DNA from: Candidatus Thiosymbion ectosymbiont of Robbea hypermnestra
GTDB lineage: Bacteria > Pseudomonadota > Gammaproteobacteria > Chromatiales > Chromatiaceae
Assembly: GCA_020443945.1 (NCBI GenBank)
Contig: JAIZWN010000010.1
Location: forward strand, 1 to 18,896
Direction: 5' to 3'
Length of the DNA: 18,896 nt
The number at the start of each line of letters is the position of its first letter. Position 1 is the stretch's first letter. The translations under genes were made by a program, and so were the position numbers. Positions 9,070 through 16,090 of the stretch are shown here, piece after piece. The notes beneath the pieces are model-generated. The model made no database searches. It was not told the DNA's origin and saw nothing but the letters and a program-made list of their open reading frames with translations.

Positions 9070-11393
9070 AAGTCTGCACTCAGGCGGGCCGCGAGTTCGT
9101 CTCGGTCCACCGGCTTGGTGATGAAGCCATCGGCGCCGGCGGCGCGGAAAACCGCGCTTTGCGGCGCGTCTTCCGGGGCGCCCATCACCAGGATTCCGGG
9201 TTGTCGGGCGTGCCCATGCCGGCGAATGGCCCTGATCGTATCACAGGTATTCCCGGTGGACATCAGGATGGCGAGTAGCACCAGGGCGCAGGCCGGTTCC
9301 TCCTGCAGGGTCTCCAGGGCCTCTTCCGCGTCGGCCGCCGTCTGGACCCGTAGCCCCAGGGATTCGAGCAGGGCCGTCTCGGCCACCAGGCTGTGCACCT
9401 CCCGTTCCACCAGCAGGGCCCAGTGACCGGCGAAGGGCCGTTCGCCGGGGGATACCTCGGGGGAGGGCTCCCGCACGGTGGCCTCCGGCGGTGCCGGCAG
9501 CGGCGGCTTGGCTGCCTGGATGGCAGGTGCAAAATCCAGGTGCCGGGGGGCAAACTCCACCGGCAGCGCCAGGTCGAAGCGCGCGCCTTTGCCCTCCCGG
9601 CTGTGCACCCGGATCTCGCCCCCCAGGAGACTGGCCAGCTCACGGCTGATGGATAGCCCCAAACCGGTTCCGCCGTAGCGGCGTCGGGTAGAGCCGTCGG
9701 CCTGCTGAAAGGCCTCGAAAATGATCTCCTGCTTGTCCGCCGGAATGCCGATGCCGGTGTCGGCAACGCCCAGCACCAGGGGGCAGGCCGCGTCCGCGAC
9801 CCATTGCGCCTGGAGAACAACCCGGCCCTGGTCGGTAAACTTGGCGGCGTTGGAGAGGAAGTTCTTCAGAATCCGGCGCAGCTTGTCCCGATCGCTGTGG
9901 ACATGCCCCGGCACCTGCTCGTCGATCGCGAGCTTAAGGGCGAGCCCCTTCGCCTCGAACTGGGGCAGAACGAGCTGGATCAGCTCCTGGAGCAGGGGAC
10001 GCAGCTCGATCCACTCCAGGTTGATCGCCACCTGCCCGGCATCCATGCGGGAGAGATCCAGGATATTGTCGATCATGGTACGCAGGTCACGACCGGCGGC
10101 ATGGATCACCCGCGCCTGATGCTGCTGATCCGGGGGCAGGCCGGCATGTCGATCCGCCAGCATCTTGGACAACAGGAGGATCGAATTCAGAGGCGTGCGC
10201 AGCTCGTGGCTGACATTGGCGAGAAACTCGGATTTGTAGCGGTTGGACTGCTCCAGCTCCCGGGTATGCTCCTGCGCCCGTTGCAGATGATCCACATGGA
10301 CCTCGGCCAGGGCGGTCAGCTGCTCGCCCAGCTCCTTCAGCTCCCGGGGGCCCTTCCAATCGAAACGGATGCGCTCGCCGTTGCGCAAGACCTGGCCGAG
10401 CCCCCTGGCCAGGGTTTGCCCGAACCGCTCCACCCCGTCGGCGATCCGGCGGGCCATCATCATGACCAGCAAGGTCATCGGCAGCACCACGGTGATCACC
10501 CGCCCGATCAGGGCGTTGCGGAAGCTCTCGATGGGGGAAGGATCGACCGGGCGGCCAACCCACAGCGGGAGCCCCTCCTCGGTGAGAAACATGGGGACCC
10601 AGATCGACTGCCGGCCCTGATTATCCTGCCACAGCGCCAGCTTGCCGGCGGCGAAGATCCCGGCCAGGCCGGGGAAATCGACAAAGGCCTCCGGCTCCTC
10701 GCTGATGGGCTGTCCGGGACGCAAATAGCTGCCGTTGTTGTTAACCCACAGGGTATCGCGATAAAACTGGGCCAATCCCCCGACGTCTATGCTCATCACC
10801 ACCAGGCCCTGCACCGTCCCCTGCGGTCCGCCGCCGATGGCGCTGACCAGATGCAGGGTCATGAGCTTACGGGGATCTCGTGCCCCGGCAGTGGGATCGA
10901 CCCGGATCCGGCCGATCATCACCCCTCCCGGCTGCATTTGCCGGCCGGCCTCGAGCAGCGGCTCGTCCGGTCGCTCCGGGAGCCGGGTCGTCGGAGACCA
11001 GACCAGGGTCCTCTCGTCCCGCTCCAGCCAGAAGCGTTCCTGGGCGTTTGCATCGAGAAACAGGATCTTGATGATGTCCCCTTGATCGTCGAGGACCTGA
11101 TTGACCCAACCTGTATAACGGGCGCGGGCGAGATCGATCTGGGCCTCATCCCCCTGATCGCCGAGGATCAGGCCCGGCTCCGGGAGCTTCGCCAGCAGGC
11201 GTATCATCTCGTGGCGACTTGCCAGATGCTGATCGAGATCCCGGAAATCCGCACGCAGATTCTGCAGATGGGCCTTGTGATAGATGAGCGCGGTGCGGTC
11301 CAGTACCAGCGGCAGATTGAGGGCGACCGAGATCAACAAGGGCACCAGGCCGAACACCAGGAGCAGGACCAGGATTTGACTGCGAAGCTTCAC
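9042..11393 (-). CDS. Membrane hybrid histidine kinase with degenerate receiver
   Basis: The 783-residue sensor has membrane helices at about 7-29 and 296-314 bracketing a periplasmic domain of about 265 residues, probably of Cache type. A HAMP-like and coiled-coil linker follows. HisKA carries SHELRTPLNS with His396. The HATPase domain has the N box (NFLSNAAKFT, Asn515), G1 (DTGIGIP, Asp545), F (FEAFQQ) and G2 (GGTGLGLS, 574-581), all intact. A proline-rich linker (about 625-655) leads to a C-terminal receiver (about 657-776). There the usual phospho-acceptor Asp is Ala708 (VLLAILM) and the N-terminal acidic pair is weak (VERE); Lys770 is kept. The start is GTG at 11393, since an in-frame TAG lies 18 bases upstream. 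The last eight codons come from a repeat element. The response regulator downstream is the probable partner. Confidence 0.92.
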   Translation of the reverse strand: MKLRSQILVLLLVFGLVPLLISVALNLPLVLDRTALIYHKAHLQNLRADFRDLDQHLASRHEMIRLLAKLPEPGLILGDQGDEAQIDLARARYTGWVNQVLDDQGDIIKILFLDANAQERFWLERDERTLVWSPTTRLPERPDEPLLEAGRQMQPGGVMIGRIRVDPTAGARDPRKLMTLHLVSAIGGGPQGTVQGLVVMSIDVGGLAQFYRDTLWVNNNGSYLRPGQPISEEPEAFVDFPGLAGIFAAGKLALWQDNQGRQSIWVPMFLTEEGLPLWVGRPVDPSPIESFRNALIGRVITVVLPMTLLVMMMARRIADGVERFGQTLARGLGQVLRNGERIRFDWKGPRELKELGEQLTALAEVHVDHLQRAQEHTRELEQSNRYKSEFLANVSHELRTPLNSILLLSKMLADRHAGLPPDQQHQARVIHAAGRDLRTMIDNILDLSRMDAGQVAINLEWIELRPLLQELIQLVLPQFEAKGLALKLAIDEQVPGHVHSDRDKLRRILKNFLSNAAKFTDQGRVVLQAQWVADAACPLVLGVADTGIGIPADKQEIIFEAFQQADGSTRRRYGGTGLGLSISRELASLLGGEIRVHSREGKGARFDLALPVEFAPRHLDFAPAIQAAKPPLPAPPEATVREPSPEVSPGERPFAGHWALLVEREVHSLVAETALLESLGLRVQTAADAEEALETLQEEPACALVLLAILMSTGNTCDTIRAIRRHGHARQPGILVMGAPEDAPQSAVFRAAGADGFITKPVDRDELAARLSADLGTVDYSEK

Positions 11394-11646
11394 GTCGGCC
11401 GCGGTTACCTATTGCGAATCGGAAAACTCGGGGGACAAGACTTAGAGGCTGTCTAAAAACTCAAACCATGCCGTGCGGTCCAGGTTAGCCATGGTCCTAC
11501 AAGGCTGGCTACGGCCCAAAGCCCCTCGCCCCTGGCGGGAGAGGGGTGGCAGGGAGAGAGGGAATCGATGGTTTCACTTCTGATACGGTTAATGACTCCA
11601 TACCAAACAAAATCAATGGGTTAGTTTTTAGACAGCCTCTTACCGT
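11394..11646. other. Gap between kinase and tRNA promoter, mostly a miniature element
   Basis: The 51 bases before the kinase start show no clear promoter or ribosome-binding site apart from AGGT about 17 bases upstream. The rest is the 195-bp element at 11445-11639 and its target duplication. No gene is seen. Confidence 0.55.
11445..11639. mobile_element. 195-bp IS5/IS1031-type miniature element (MITE)
   Basis: GAGGCTGTCTAAAAACT (11445-11461) is perfectly reverse-complemented at 11623-11639. The trinucleotide TTA flanks both sides (11442-11444, 11640-11642) as a target duplication. Ends starting with GAG and TNA duplications fit the IS1031 branch of the IS5 family; this is recalled knowledge. 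There is no transposase. The inner part (about 11517-11572) matches the core of the IS4-type element at about 3193-3245 in inverted orientation. It sits five bases ahead of the -35 box of the tRNA promoter. Confidence 0.8.
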
Positions 11647-11675
11647 TTGACAAGTCTACCTTGTCTCACTAGGAT
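11647..11675 (+). promoter_or_regulatory. Sigma70 promoter of tRNA-Leu
   Basis: TTGACA (11647-11652) and TAGGAT (11670-11675) are spaced by exactly 17 bases, a consensus -35 box with a good -10 box, about 47 bases before the mature tRNA 5' end. Confidence 0.75.
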
Positions 11676-11722
11676 GGCAGATTCAATTCGGCCGGATCGG
11701 GTTACGCCCTTCCGGACCACCT

Positions 11723-11809
11723 GCCGAGGTGGCGGAATTGGTAGACGCGCTAGTTTCAGGTACTAGTGGGCGAAAGCCCGTGGAGGTTCAAGTCCTCTCC
11801 TCGGCACCA
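11723..11809 (+). tRNA. tRNA-Leu, anticodon CAG
   Basis: The 87-base gene folds as a class II tRNA. The acceptor stem is GCCGAGG pairing with CCTCGGC, followed by A and an encoded CCA. The anticodon stem CTAGT/ACTAG encloses the loop TTCAGGT, giving anticodon CAG, which reads CUG. A long variable arm (GGGCGAAAGCCC) is typical of tRNA-Leu, and the T arm has TTCAAGT with a single G-U pair in its stem. It has its own promoter upstream. It marks the border between the GC-rich signalling region and the lower-GC polysaccharide cassette; no integrase or duplicated 3' end was found in the window. Confidence 0.97.
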
Positions 11810-12103
11810 TCTCACCTTCCCCCCTTCCCGAACAGCAGAACCTTGCGACCCTCGCTTTAAGCGCCATCGCCTCAAGCGGGAGGGATGTGGGGCGATGTGG
11901 CAGGAGTAGTCTTGCCGAATCCCCCTCATCGTCAGCCGAATATCGTAACCCTGGGCAAGCTCCCTCCGGGCCTGATGTGTAAACAGGTCACGGTCATGAA
12001 TCCACCAGCAAAGCGCCCCGAGATGCCACCAGACGAACTGCGGCATTCACCCTGCATGGGAATCAGGGACAAATCTCCATGGCGGGACCTAGTGAGTTAA
12101 GCA
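11810..12103. other. Gap after tRNA-Leu, no supported gene
   Basis: Open frames on both strands (71 and 96 codons) are not convincing. The minus-strand frame reads through the antisense of the tRNA. I see no terminator with a T-run, no integrase remnant and no copy of the tRNA 3' end. The short palindrome TAGTG/CACTA at 12090-12106 overlaps the stop codon of the exporter gene. Confidence 0.5.
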
Positions 12104-12841
12104 CTATGACACGCCCGCACTAAGACGATGATAACGATCTATCACCACATCCATCGTACCCGACTCAACCAACTTCCCTTCATGCAGACAAATTCCATCA
12201 ACACATAAAGCATTCAATGTTTGAAGATCATGCGAAACAACAACCAATGTACCTCCCTTTTCCGTATACTCATGAAGATATCTCGAGCATTTAGCCTGAA
12301 AGCTCGCGTCACCGACAGCTAGCACTTCATCGATGAGTAGAACATCACTCCGGGCATGTACTAGTACCGCAAACGCAAGCCTGGCGGACATACCCGAGGA
12401 ATAGGTTCGCAGGGGGTGGTCAATCGCCGCCCCCAGCTCGGAGAAATCTACAATCGCATCGAATACGCGATGGATTTCATTGATCCTCATCCCCAGTATT
12501 GATCCATTCAAAAAGATATTCTCTCGACCCGTCAGGTCAGGATGAAAACCTGACCCCAATTCAAGCATAGCGCCGATCTTTCCCCGCCTGGTAATTGTCC
12601 CTGCATCGACATTGAGCGTTCCAAGAAGAAGGTTCAGGAGAGTACTCTTACCTGTACCATTATGCCCGATAATTCCCAAAGAGCGACCAGCATCTATGGA
12701 AAAACTGATATCCCGTAGCACCCATTCACGAGAGAATCGACCCTCGGTGCGTGCACGCCCACCTACTATCCACTCCTTGATTCCCAACTGCGGATGATTA
12801 TTGTATGTTTTCCATACGTTTTTTACTTCGATCATCTTCAT
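12104..12841 (-). CDS. wzt: Polysaccharide ABC exporter, ATP-binding subunit (Wzt/KpsT type)
   Basis: ATPase of an ABC-2 type exporter that moves a lipid-linked O-antigen or capsule chain across the inner membrane. In the 245-residue product, Walker A is GHNGTGKST (59-67), the signature is YSSGMSARL (147-155), Walker B is VLLIDE (167-172) and the switch histidine is His204. The stretch AMLELGSGFHPDLTGREN is a hallmark of the Wzt/TagH/KpsT branch. The C-terminal carbohydrate-binding domain of long Wzt proteins is absent, so chain recognition must be done by another protein or not be needed. I start at ATG 12841, whose A is shared with the permease stop (TGATG), suggesting translational coupling; an upstream frame to 12886 overlaps the permease gene. 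It is the last gene of the leftward operon. Confidence 0.92.
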   Translation of the reverse strand: MKMIEVKNVWKTYNNHPQLGIKEWIVGGRARTEGRFSREWVLRDISFSIDAGRSLGIIGHNGTGKSTLLNLLLGTLNVDAGTITRRGKIGAMLELGSGFHPDLTGRENIFLNGSILGMRINEIHRVFDAIVDFSELGAAIDHPLRTYSSGMSARLAFAVLVHARSDVLLIDEVLAVGDASFQAKCSRYLHEYTEKGGTLVVVSHDLQTLNALCVDGICLHEGKLVESGTMDVVIDRYHRLSAGVS

Positions 12842-13620
12842 CAGACCAACTCGGCAATTTTGGAGGACAAACGTCGGTAAATCCATATGGCAAACAAACT
12901 AAAAACCACAATCCATAACAACAGGTTAAAAACGTACTGGGCTGGAAGAACCTCACCAGCGAATACTGTACGCCAGCTTTCAATCAACCAGTAGATCGGA
13001 TTGGACCGGAAGTAAACTTGATACTGCACCGGAACCATCGATAACGGGTATACAATGGGTGTAGCAAAGAACAGCATCGAGAACAGAATACCCACGACAT
13101 ACTGGATATCACGAACATAGACATTCAGCACGGCACCGATTACCGTTAAAGGGAAAACAAATAGCACCTGCAAAAACAACATCAGACCTATCTGCCAAGT
13201 CTGCATAATCGGGTTGCCTTCACCGCCAGTAAGAAAAACGAATAAGAAAACAACAGGTATTGCGAATATAAAATGAACCATCTCCTGTATAACATTGCTT
13301 AAGGGCAGTATAACCTTTGGTAACCTGACCCTGCGCACGAGAGATACATTATTCGTATAGCTTCCCGTTCCCTGCGTAACCGACTGACTCAACCATGCCC
13401 AGGGAAACATAGCCGTCAGAATAAAGATCGAATAATTTTCCATCTCTATTCGCATAATAAATTTAAATGCCAGCCAATAAATAAAAGCAAACGCCAATGG
13501 ATTTGCAATTGCCCACAGATAACCGAAAAAACTTCGCTTATAACGAACCTTGAGTTCTTTCAAGACAAGCAGGTAAAGCAGCTCAATCGCCTGTAGGAGT
13601 GTATCTTTTATATGTACCAT
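12841..13620 (-). CDS. wzm: Polysaccharide ABC exporter, permease subunit (Wzm/KpsM type)
   Basis: Inner-membrane permease that pairs with the ATPase encoded next to it. The 259 residues carry the ABC-2 family N terminus (LVLKELKVRYKRSFFGYLW), a hydrophobic helix right after it (about 34-52), LVRRVRLPKVILPL before the third helix, and further hydrophobic helices, about six in all. The motif RDIQYVVGILFSMLFFATPIVYPL is typical of Wzm proteins. I chose ATG 13620 because the protein then starts just before the conserved amphipathic helix and has the usual length; the frame is open to an ATG at 13695, which would add 25 arginine-rich residues. Four-base coupling with the ATPase gene (TGATG). The DNA is clearly poorer in GC than carB. 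Confidence 0.9.
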   Translation of the reverse strand: MVHIKDTLLQAIELLYLLVLKELKVRYKRSFFGYLWAIANPLAFAFIYWLAFKFIMRIEMENYSIFILTAMFPWAWLSQSVTQGTGSYTNNVSLVRRVRLPKVILPLSNVIQEMVHFIFAIPVVFLFVFLTGGEGNPIMQTWQIGLMLFLQVLFVFPLTVIGAVLNVYVRDIQYVVGILFSMLFFATPIVYPLSMVPVQYQVYFRSNPIYWLIESWRTVFAGEVLPAQYVFNLLLWIVVFSLFAIWIYRRLSSKIAELV

Positions 13621-13767
13621 TATCTGAAGTTTTCTGAATAGAGAACGCCCAGCCTGACGCCTCCGGAATTCGGCATGAATCCCTCGGAACGGCATAGAGA
13701 TTGTTCTCTACTCAACCTGAAAATAAGATGAATCGTTGCTCGTTTGTTTTCATTATCTTGTAAGTTT

Positions 13768-15063
13768 TCAGAAAATCTCTGAAATTCGTGATATCAACTG
13801 ATCGTTATTTCGGGAGGCAATTGAATTATATTTTTCTGTCTTTTCTCTGACAAACTCCCGCGCCGAGTTACAATCTTCCCACAAACCAATGATATGTTCC
13901 AGGGTATCGACACCATGATACACAAGACATATATCCTCTATCGGACTCTGACCAAAGTAATGTGTAATAATGGGTATATTGCCATCCACCTGTAAGGCTC
14001 TGTAAATGCGCGTAGGACTGGAATAGGGCCACCTCCTGGTCTGAGGGGGATGCAACGAAAATGCCGCGCGTTTCCGTCTAACATTCCGACGGCTTACTTG
14101 CTGGTGCAAAGAGTTCAGGAAGTAGTCCGCATCCTCCACTCCCGCATCACGCTCCCAGCCAATAAACCTCACAAGTGGGAAAAAATGGCGTAAACCATAA
14201 ATAATGATTTCTCGATTAACTTTCTTAACCCATTTCCGTCTGTACGGACTCACAGTGCCCGTTATTTCAATCCCTTTATCCTTATTGACAAACAAATGAT
14301 TTAACACGTGTTTGACGTCGAATTCCGGATAAATCACCCCGCCATATCTATTATCCTCCTCTTCAACCAGCCCTCTCTTTATCATTTGCGACCATATATT
14401 CTCGTGACTGGTAATGATAAAATCCGCATACTGTAGATTATTCACAAGTCCATGATAGCGGATATGGCAATAAGTAAGGCGATAAACTTTCCTCCGGGAT
14501 ATCTCAATCGAATCGGTAACGCCTTCGAGTGACCGTCGGGGTAAAGTATCTTGCCTCACTCTCAGGACAAGATACTTTATCCTAAGGGCAAGATACTTTA
14601 TCCTAAGGGCAAGATACTTTATCCCAAGGGAAAAGCCTATCATTAAGAGGAACGGGAAATAGCCAAACAGCACCGCCCAATCTTTGATACCCGGTGAGGG
14701 AAGCTCCTTTCTCTTGATCAATAATACGACATTGATCAATGCGATAAGCGCCGAGCTGCCAATACCTTCAAAATGATTTAGCGACTCCACGCCCCACTGT
14801 TTCTCAACAAACTCAGTTAAAACAAAAATCAGAGGGGTATTCGGATTCTTTTTTCTGAATTCCAGAAGTTTCCTGTTCTCCAGGTAGTTCGTAAATTCAT
14901 CGATTACTATATTCGGTATCCCCGGAACATACCTGGTCGATATCCGGCACTCATATCCATGCCGAGACAACACGTTTTTGAGGATTACCAAGTATTCCTC
15001 AATTCCATCTTTCTTGCCATGATTGCCGATGTAGACGTTTACAGCTTGACTTGTAGAATGCAT
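13768..15063 (-). CDS. Probable glycosyltransferase with repeated helix segment
   Basis: The 431-residue protein is only distantly like known families. The N terminus (NVYIGNHGKKDGIEEYL) and the C-terminal phrase YSSPTRIYRALQVDGNIPII fit a GT-B-like glycosyltransferase, where the second phrase would lie in the donor-binding domain. Residues about 103-115 and 128-147 are hydrophobic and may attach it to the membrane. Right after them IKYLALR is repeated three times (148-168), encoded by a 21-bp tandem repeat. No catalytic residues can be assigned. It lies between the SDR gene (40-base gap) and the permease gene (147 bases to the chosen start), so a role in building the exported glycan is likely by context. 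The DNA is AT-rich compared with the left half of the window. Confidence 0.6.
   Translation of the reverse strand: MHSTSQAVNVYIGNHGKKDGIEEYLVILKNVLSRHGYECRISTRYVPGIPNIVIDEFTNYLENRKLLEFRKKNPNTPLIFVLTEFVEKQWGVESLNHFEGIGSSALIALINVVLLIKRKELPSPGIKDWAVLFGYFPFLLMIGFSLGIKYLALRIKYLALRIKYLVLRVRQDTLPRRSLEGVTDSIEISRRKVYRLTYCHIRYHGLVNNLQYADFIITSHENIWSQMIKRGLVEEEDNRYGGVIYPEFDVKHVLNHLFVNKDKGIEITGTVSPYRRKWVKKVNREIIIYGLRHFFPLVRFIGWERDAGVEDADYFLNSLHQQVSRRNVRRKRAAFSLHPPQTRRWPYSSPTRIYRALQVDGNIPIITHYFGQSPIEDICLVYHGVDTLEHIIGLWEDCNSAREFVREKTEKYNSIASRNNDQLISRISEIF
14568..14630. repeat. Three tandem copies of a 21-bp unit inside the glycosyltransferase gene
   Basis: The unit CAAGATACTTTATCCTAAGG plus G occurs at 14568-14588, 14589-14609 and 14610-14630; the first two are identical and the third has one change. 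The unit is a multiple of three, so copy changes would keep the frame. An inverted partial copy (GTAAAGTATCTTGCC, 14540-14554) lies just beside it and could pair with any unit. Confidence 0.9.
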
Positions 15064-15103
15064 TTATCTTTTCTCTTGAGGATACTCAGCTGATATTCAT
15101 CCT

Positions 15104-16060
15104 TCATTTCGGTCTTTCATTCAACCGAGCAGACCGAAGCAGCGACTGCGAATAAGGTTCGGCATAGGCAAACTGAAGGTTCCTCCCATCTTGGTGGAAA
15201 AAACAGCCATTGGGGCCACCGCGCGGGTAAGATAACAGAATGAGCATCATCTCAACCACGGTATAAGGACTGACTGAGGATCCCTGGTTCATTTCGGTCC
15301 TGGCTTCTCCCGGTACCAGAGCATTGATCTGGAAATCCCTGTCGGGATATGCCGCCTCGCACTCTGCCGCGAAAGATGCCGCAAGGTTATTCATTGCGGC
15401 CTTGGACACATTGTAAATTCCGAAACCGGGCGTGAACGCCCAGCCCGCTTCGGAAGTCATGAAAACCACACGGCCACCATTCCCTTTCAACATCAAAGGC
15501 AATGCCTGCTGTGTCACCAACCATTGTGCGTCGACATTAGTAAGTATAAGCGCCCGCCATTCATCCCAGCTTGCGTTGAGCAATGGGTATTGATATTTAC
15601 CCCCTTGCGGTAAGGCTGCGTTGTTTACCAGACCGAACAGCGGCTCATCATAAGAAGCCATCTCGGCGACAATCCGGTTGACGCTCTCCGGTGAGGTAAT
15701 GTCCGCAACCAATGGTACCAGCAGGGAAGTGTCAATTCCCAGCCTACACCCTTCCGCGACAGTCTCCTGCAGTTTAGTCTCTCGCCGGCCTGTCAGGTAA
15801 ACACGTCCCCCTGCTGCTGCAAGCGCAAGCGAGATACATTGCCCGTATCCCGTACCCGCCCCGGTCACCCAGAAATTTCTTCCGGCAAGATGTGCCCACC
15901 GTTCCGCTGACAAGCCAAAACGGTGGGCACACCAATCTTCCGGGTGGCGGCTCGCTTGCATGTCCGGCCGATCGGATGCCGGGTGAGCGCTATTAACCCC
16001 TAGCGTGTCCGGCTTGAACTTAGTCCAAAATTTCGTTTTCCACCACATCACTGGATGCAT
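15104..16060 (-). CDS. SDR-family NAD(P)-dependent oxidoreductase
   Basis: Cytoplasmic short-chain dehydrogenase/reductase of the classical type. Counting from the GTG at 16063, the dinucleotide-binding motif TGAGTGYG is at 67-74, NNAA at 147-150, and the catalytic set is Ser204, Tyr217 and Lys221 (YNVSK). It has an N-terminal extension of about 60 residues before the Rossmann fold and a C-terminal extension containing GCFFHQDGR. The substrate is unknown; a nucleotide sugar or a sugar unit of the exported chain is likely from its neighbours. GTG 16063 and ATG 16060 are adjacent; GGGAG lies nine bases before the ATG, which I prefer. ATG 15961 would remove most of the extension. It follows the radical SAM gene by about 30 bases. 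Confidence 0.88.
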   Translation of the reverse strand: MHPVMWWKTKFWTKFKPDTLGVNSAHPASDRPDMQASRHPEDWCAHRFGLSAERWAHLAGRNFWVTGAGTGYGQCISLALAAAGGRVYLTGRRETKLQETVAEGCRLGIDTSLLVPLVADITSPESVNRIVAEMASYDEPLFGLVNNAALPQGGKYQYPLLNASWDEWRALILTNVDAQWLVTQQALPLMLKGNGGRVVFMTSEAGWAFTPGFGIYNVSKAAMNNLAASFAAECEAAYPDRDFQINALVPGEARTEMNQGSSVSPYTVVEMMLILLSYPRGGPNGCFFHQDGRNLQFAYAEPYSQSLLRSARLNERPK

Positions 16061-16090
16061 CACGGATTACTCCCGGCATTTCCATGATGT

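Noticed and set aside
9804..11456. 550-codon plus-strand frame opposite the kinase
   Set aside because: Antisense shadow of a certain histidine kinase gene with all its motifs; composition is Gln/Leu/His-rich without domain.
11723..11809. tRNA-Leu as an integration site with att repeat
   Set aside because: I found no second copy of the tRNA 3' end and no integrase in the window; the idea remains only as a note on the composition change.
11756..12046. 96-codon minus-strand frame starting beyond tRNA-Leu
   Set aside because: Its end (EDLNLHGLSPTST) is the antisense translation of the tRNA-Leu gene, a well-known source of false proteins. The rest matches nothing I recognise.
11885..12100. 71-codon plus-strand frame after the tRNA
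   Set aside because: No domain and no clear ribosome-binding site; proline-rich composition is that of a chance frame.
12530..12560. GTCAGGT...ACCTGACCCC inverted phrase resembling the REP-like palindrome at 176-236
   Set aside because: It is part of the conserved ATPase coding sequence (GSGFHPDLTGREN) and the arms are short, so the likeness is probably chance.
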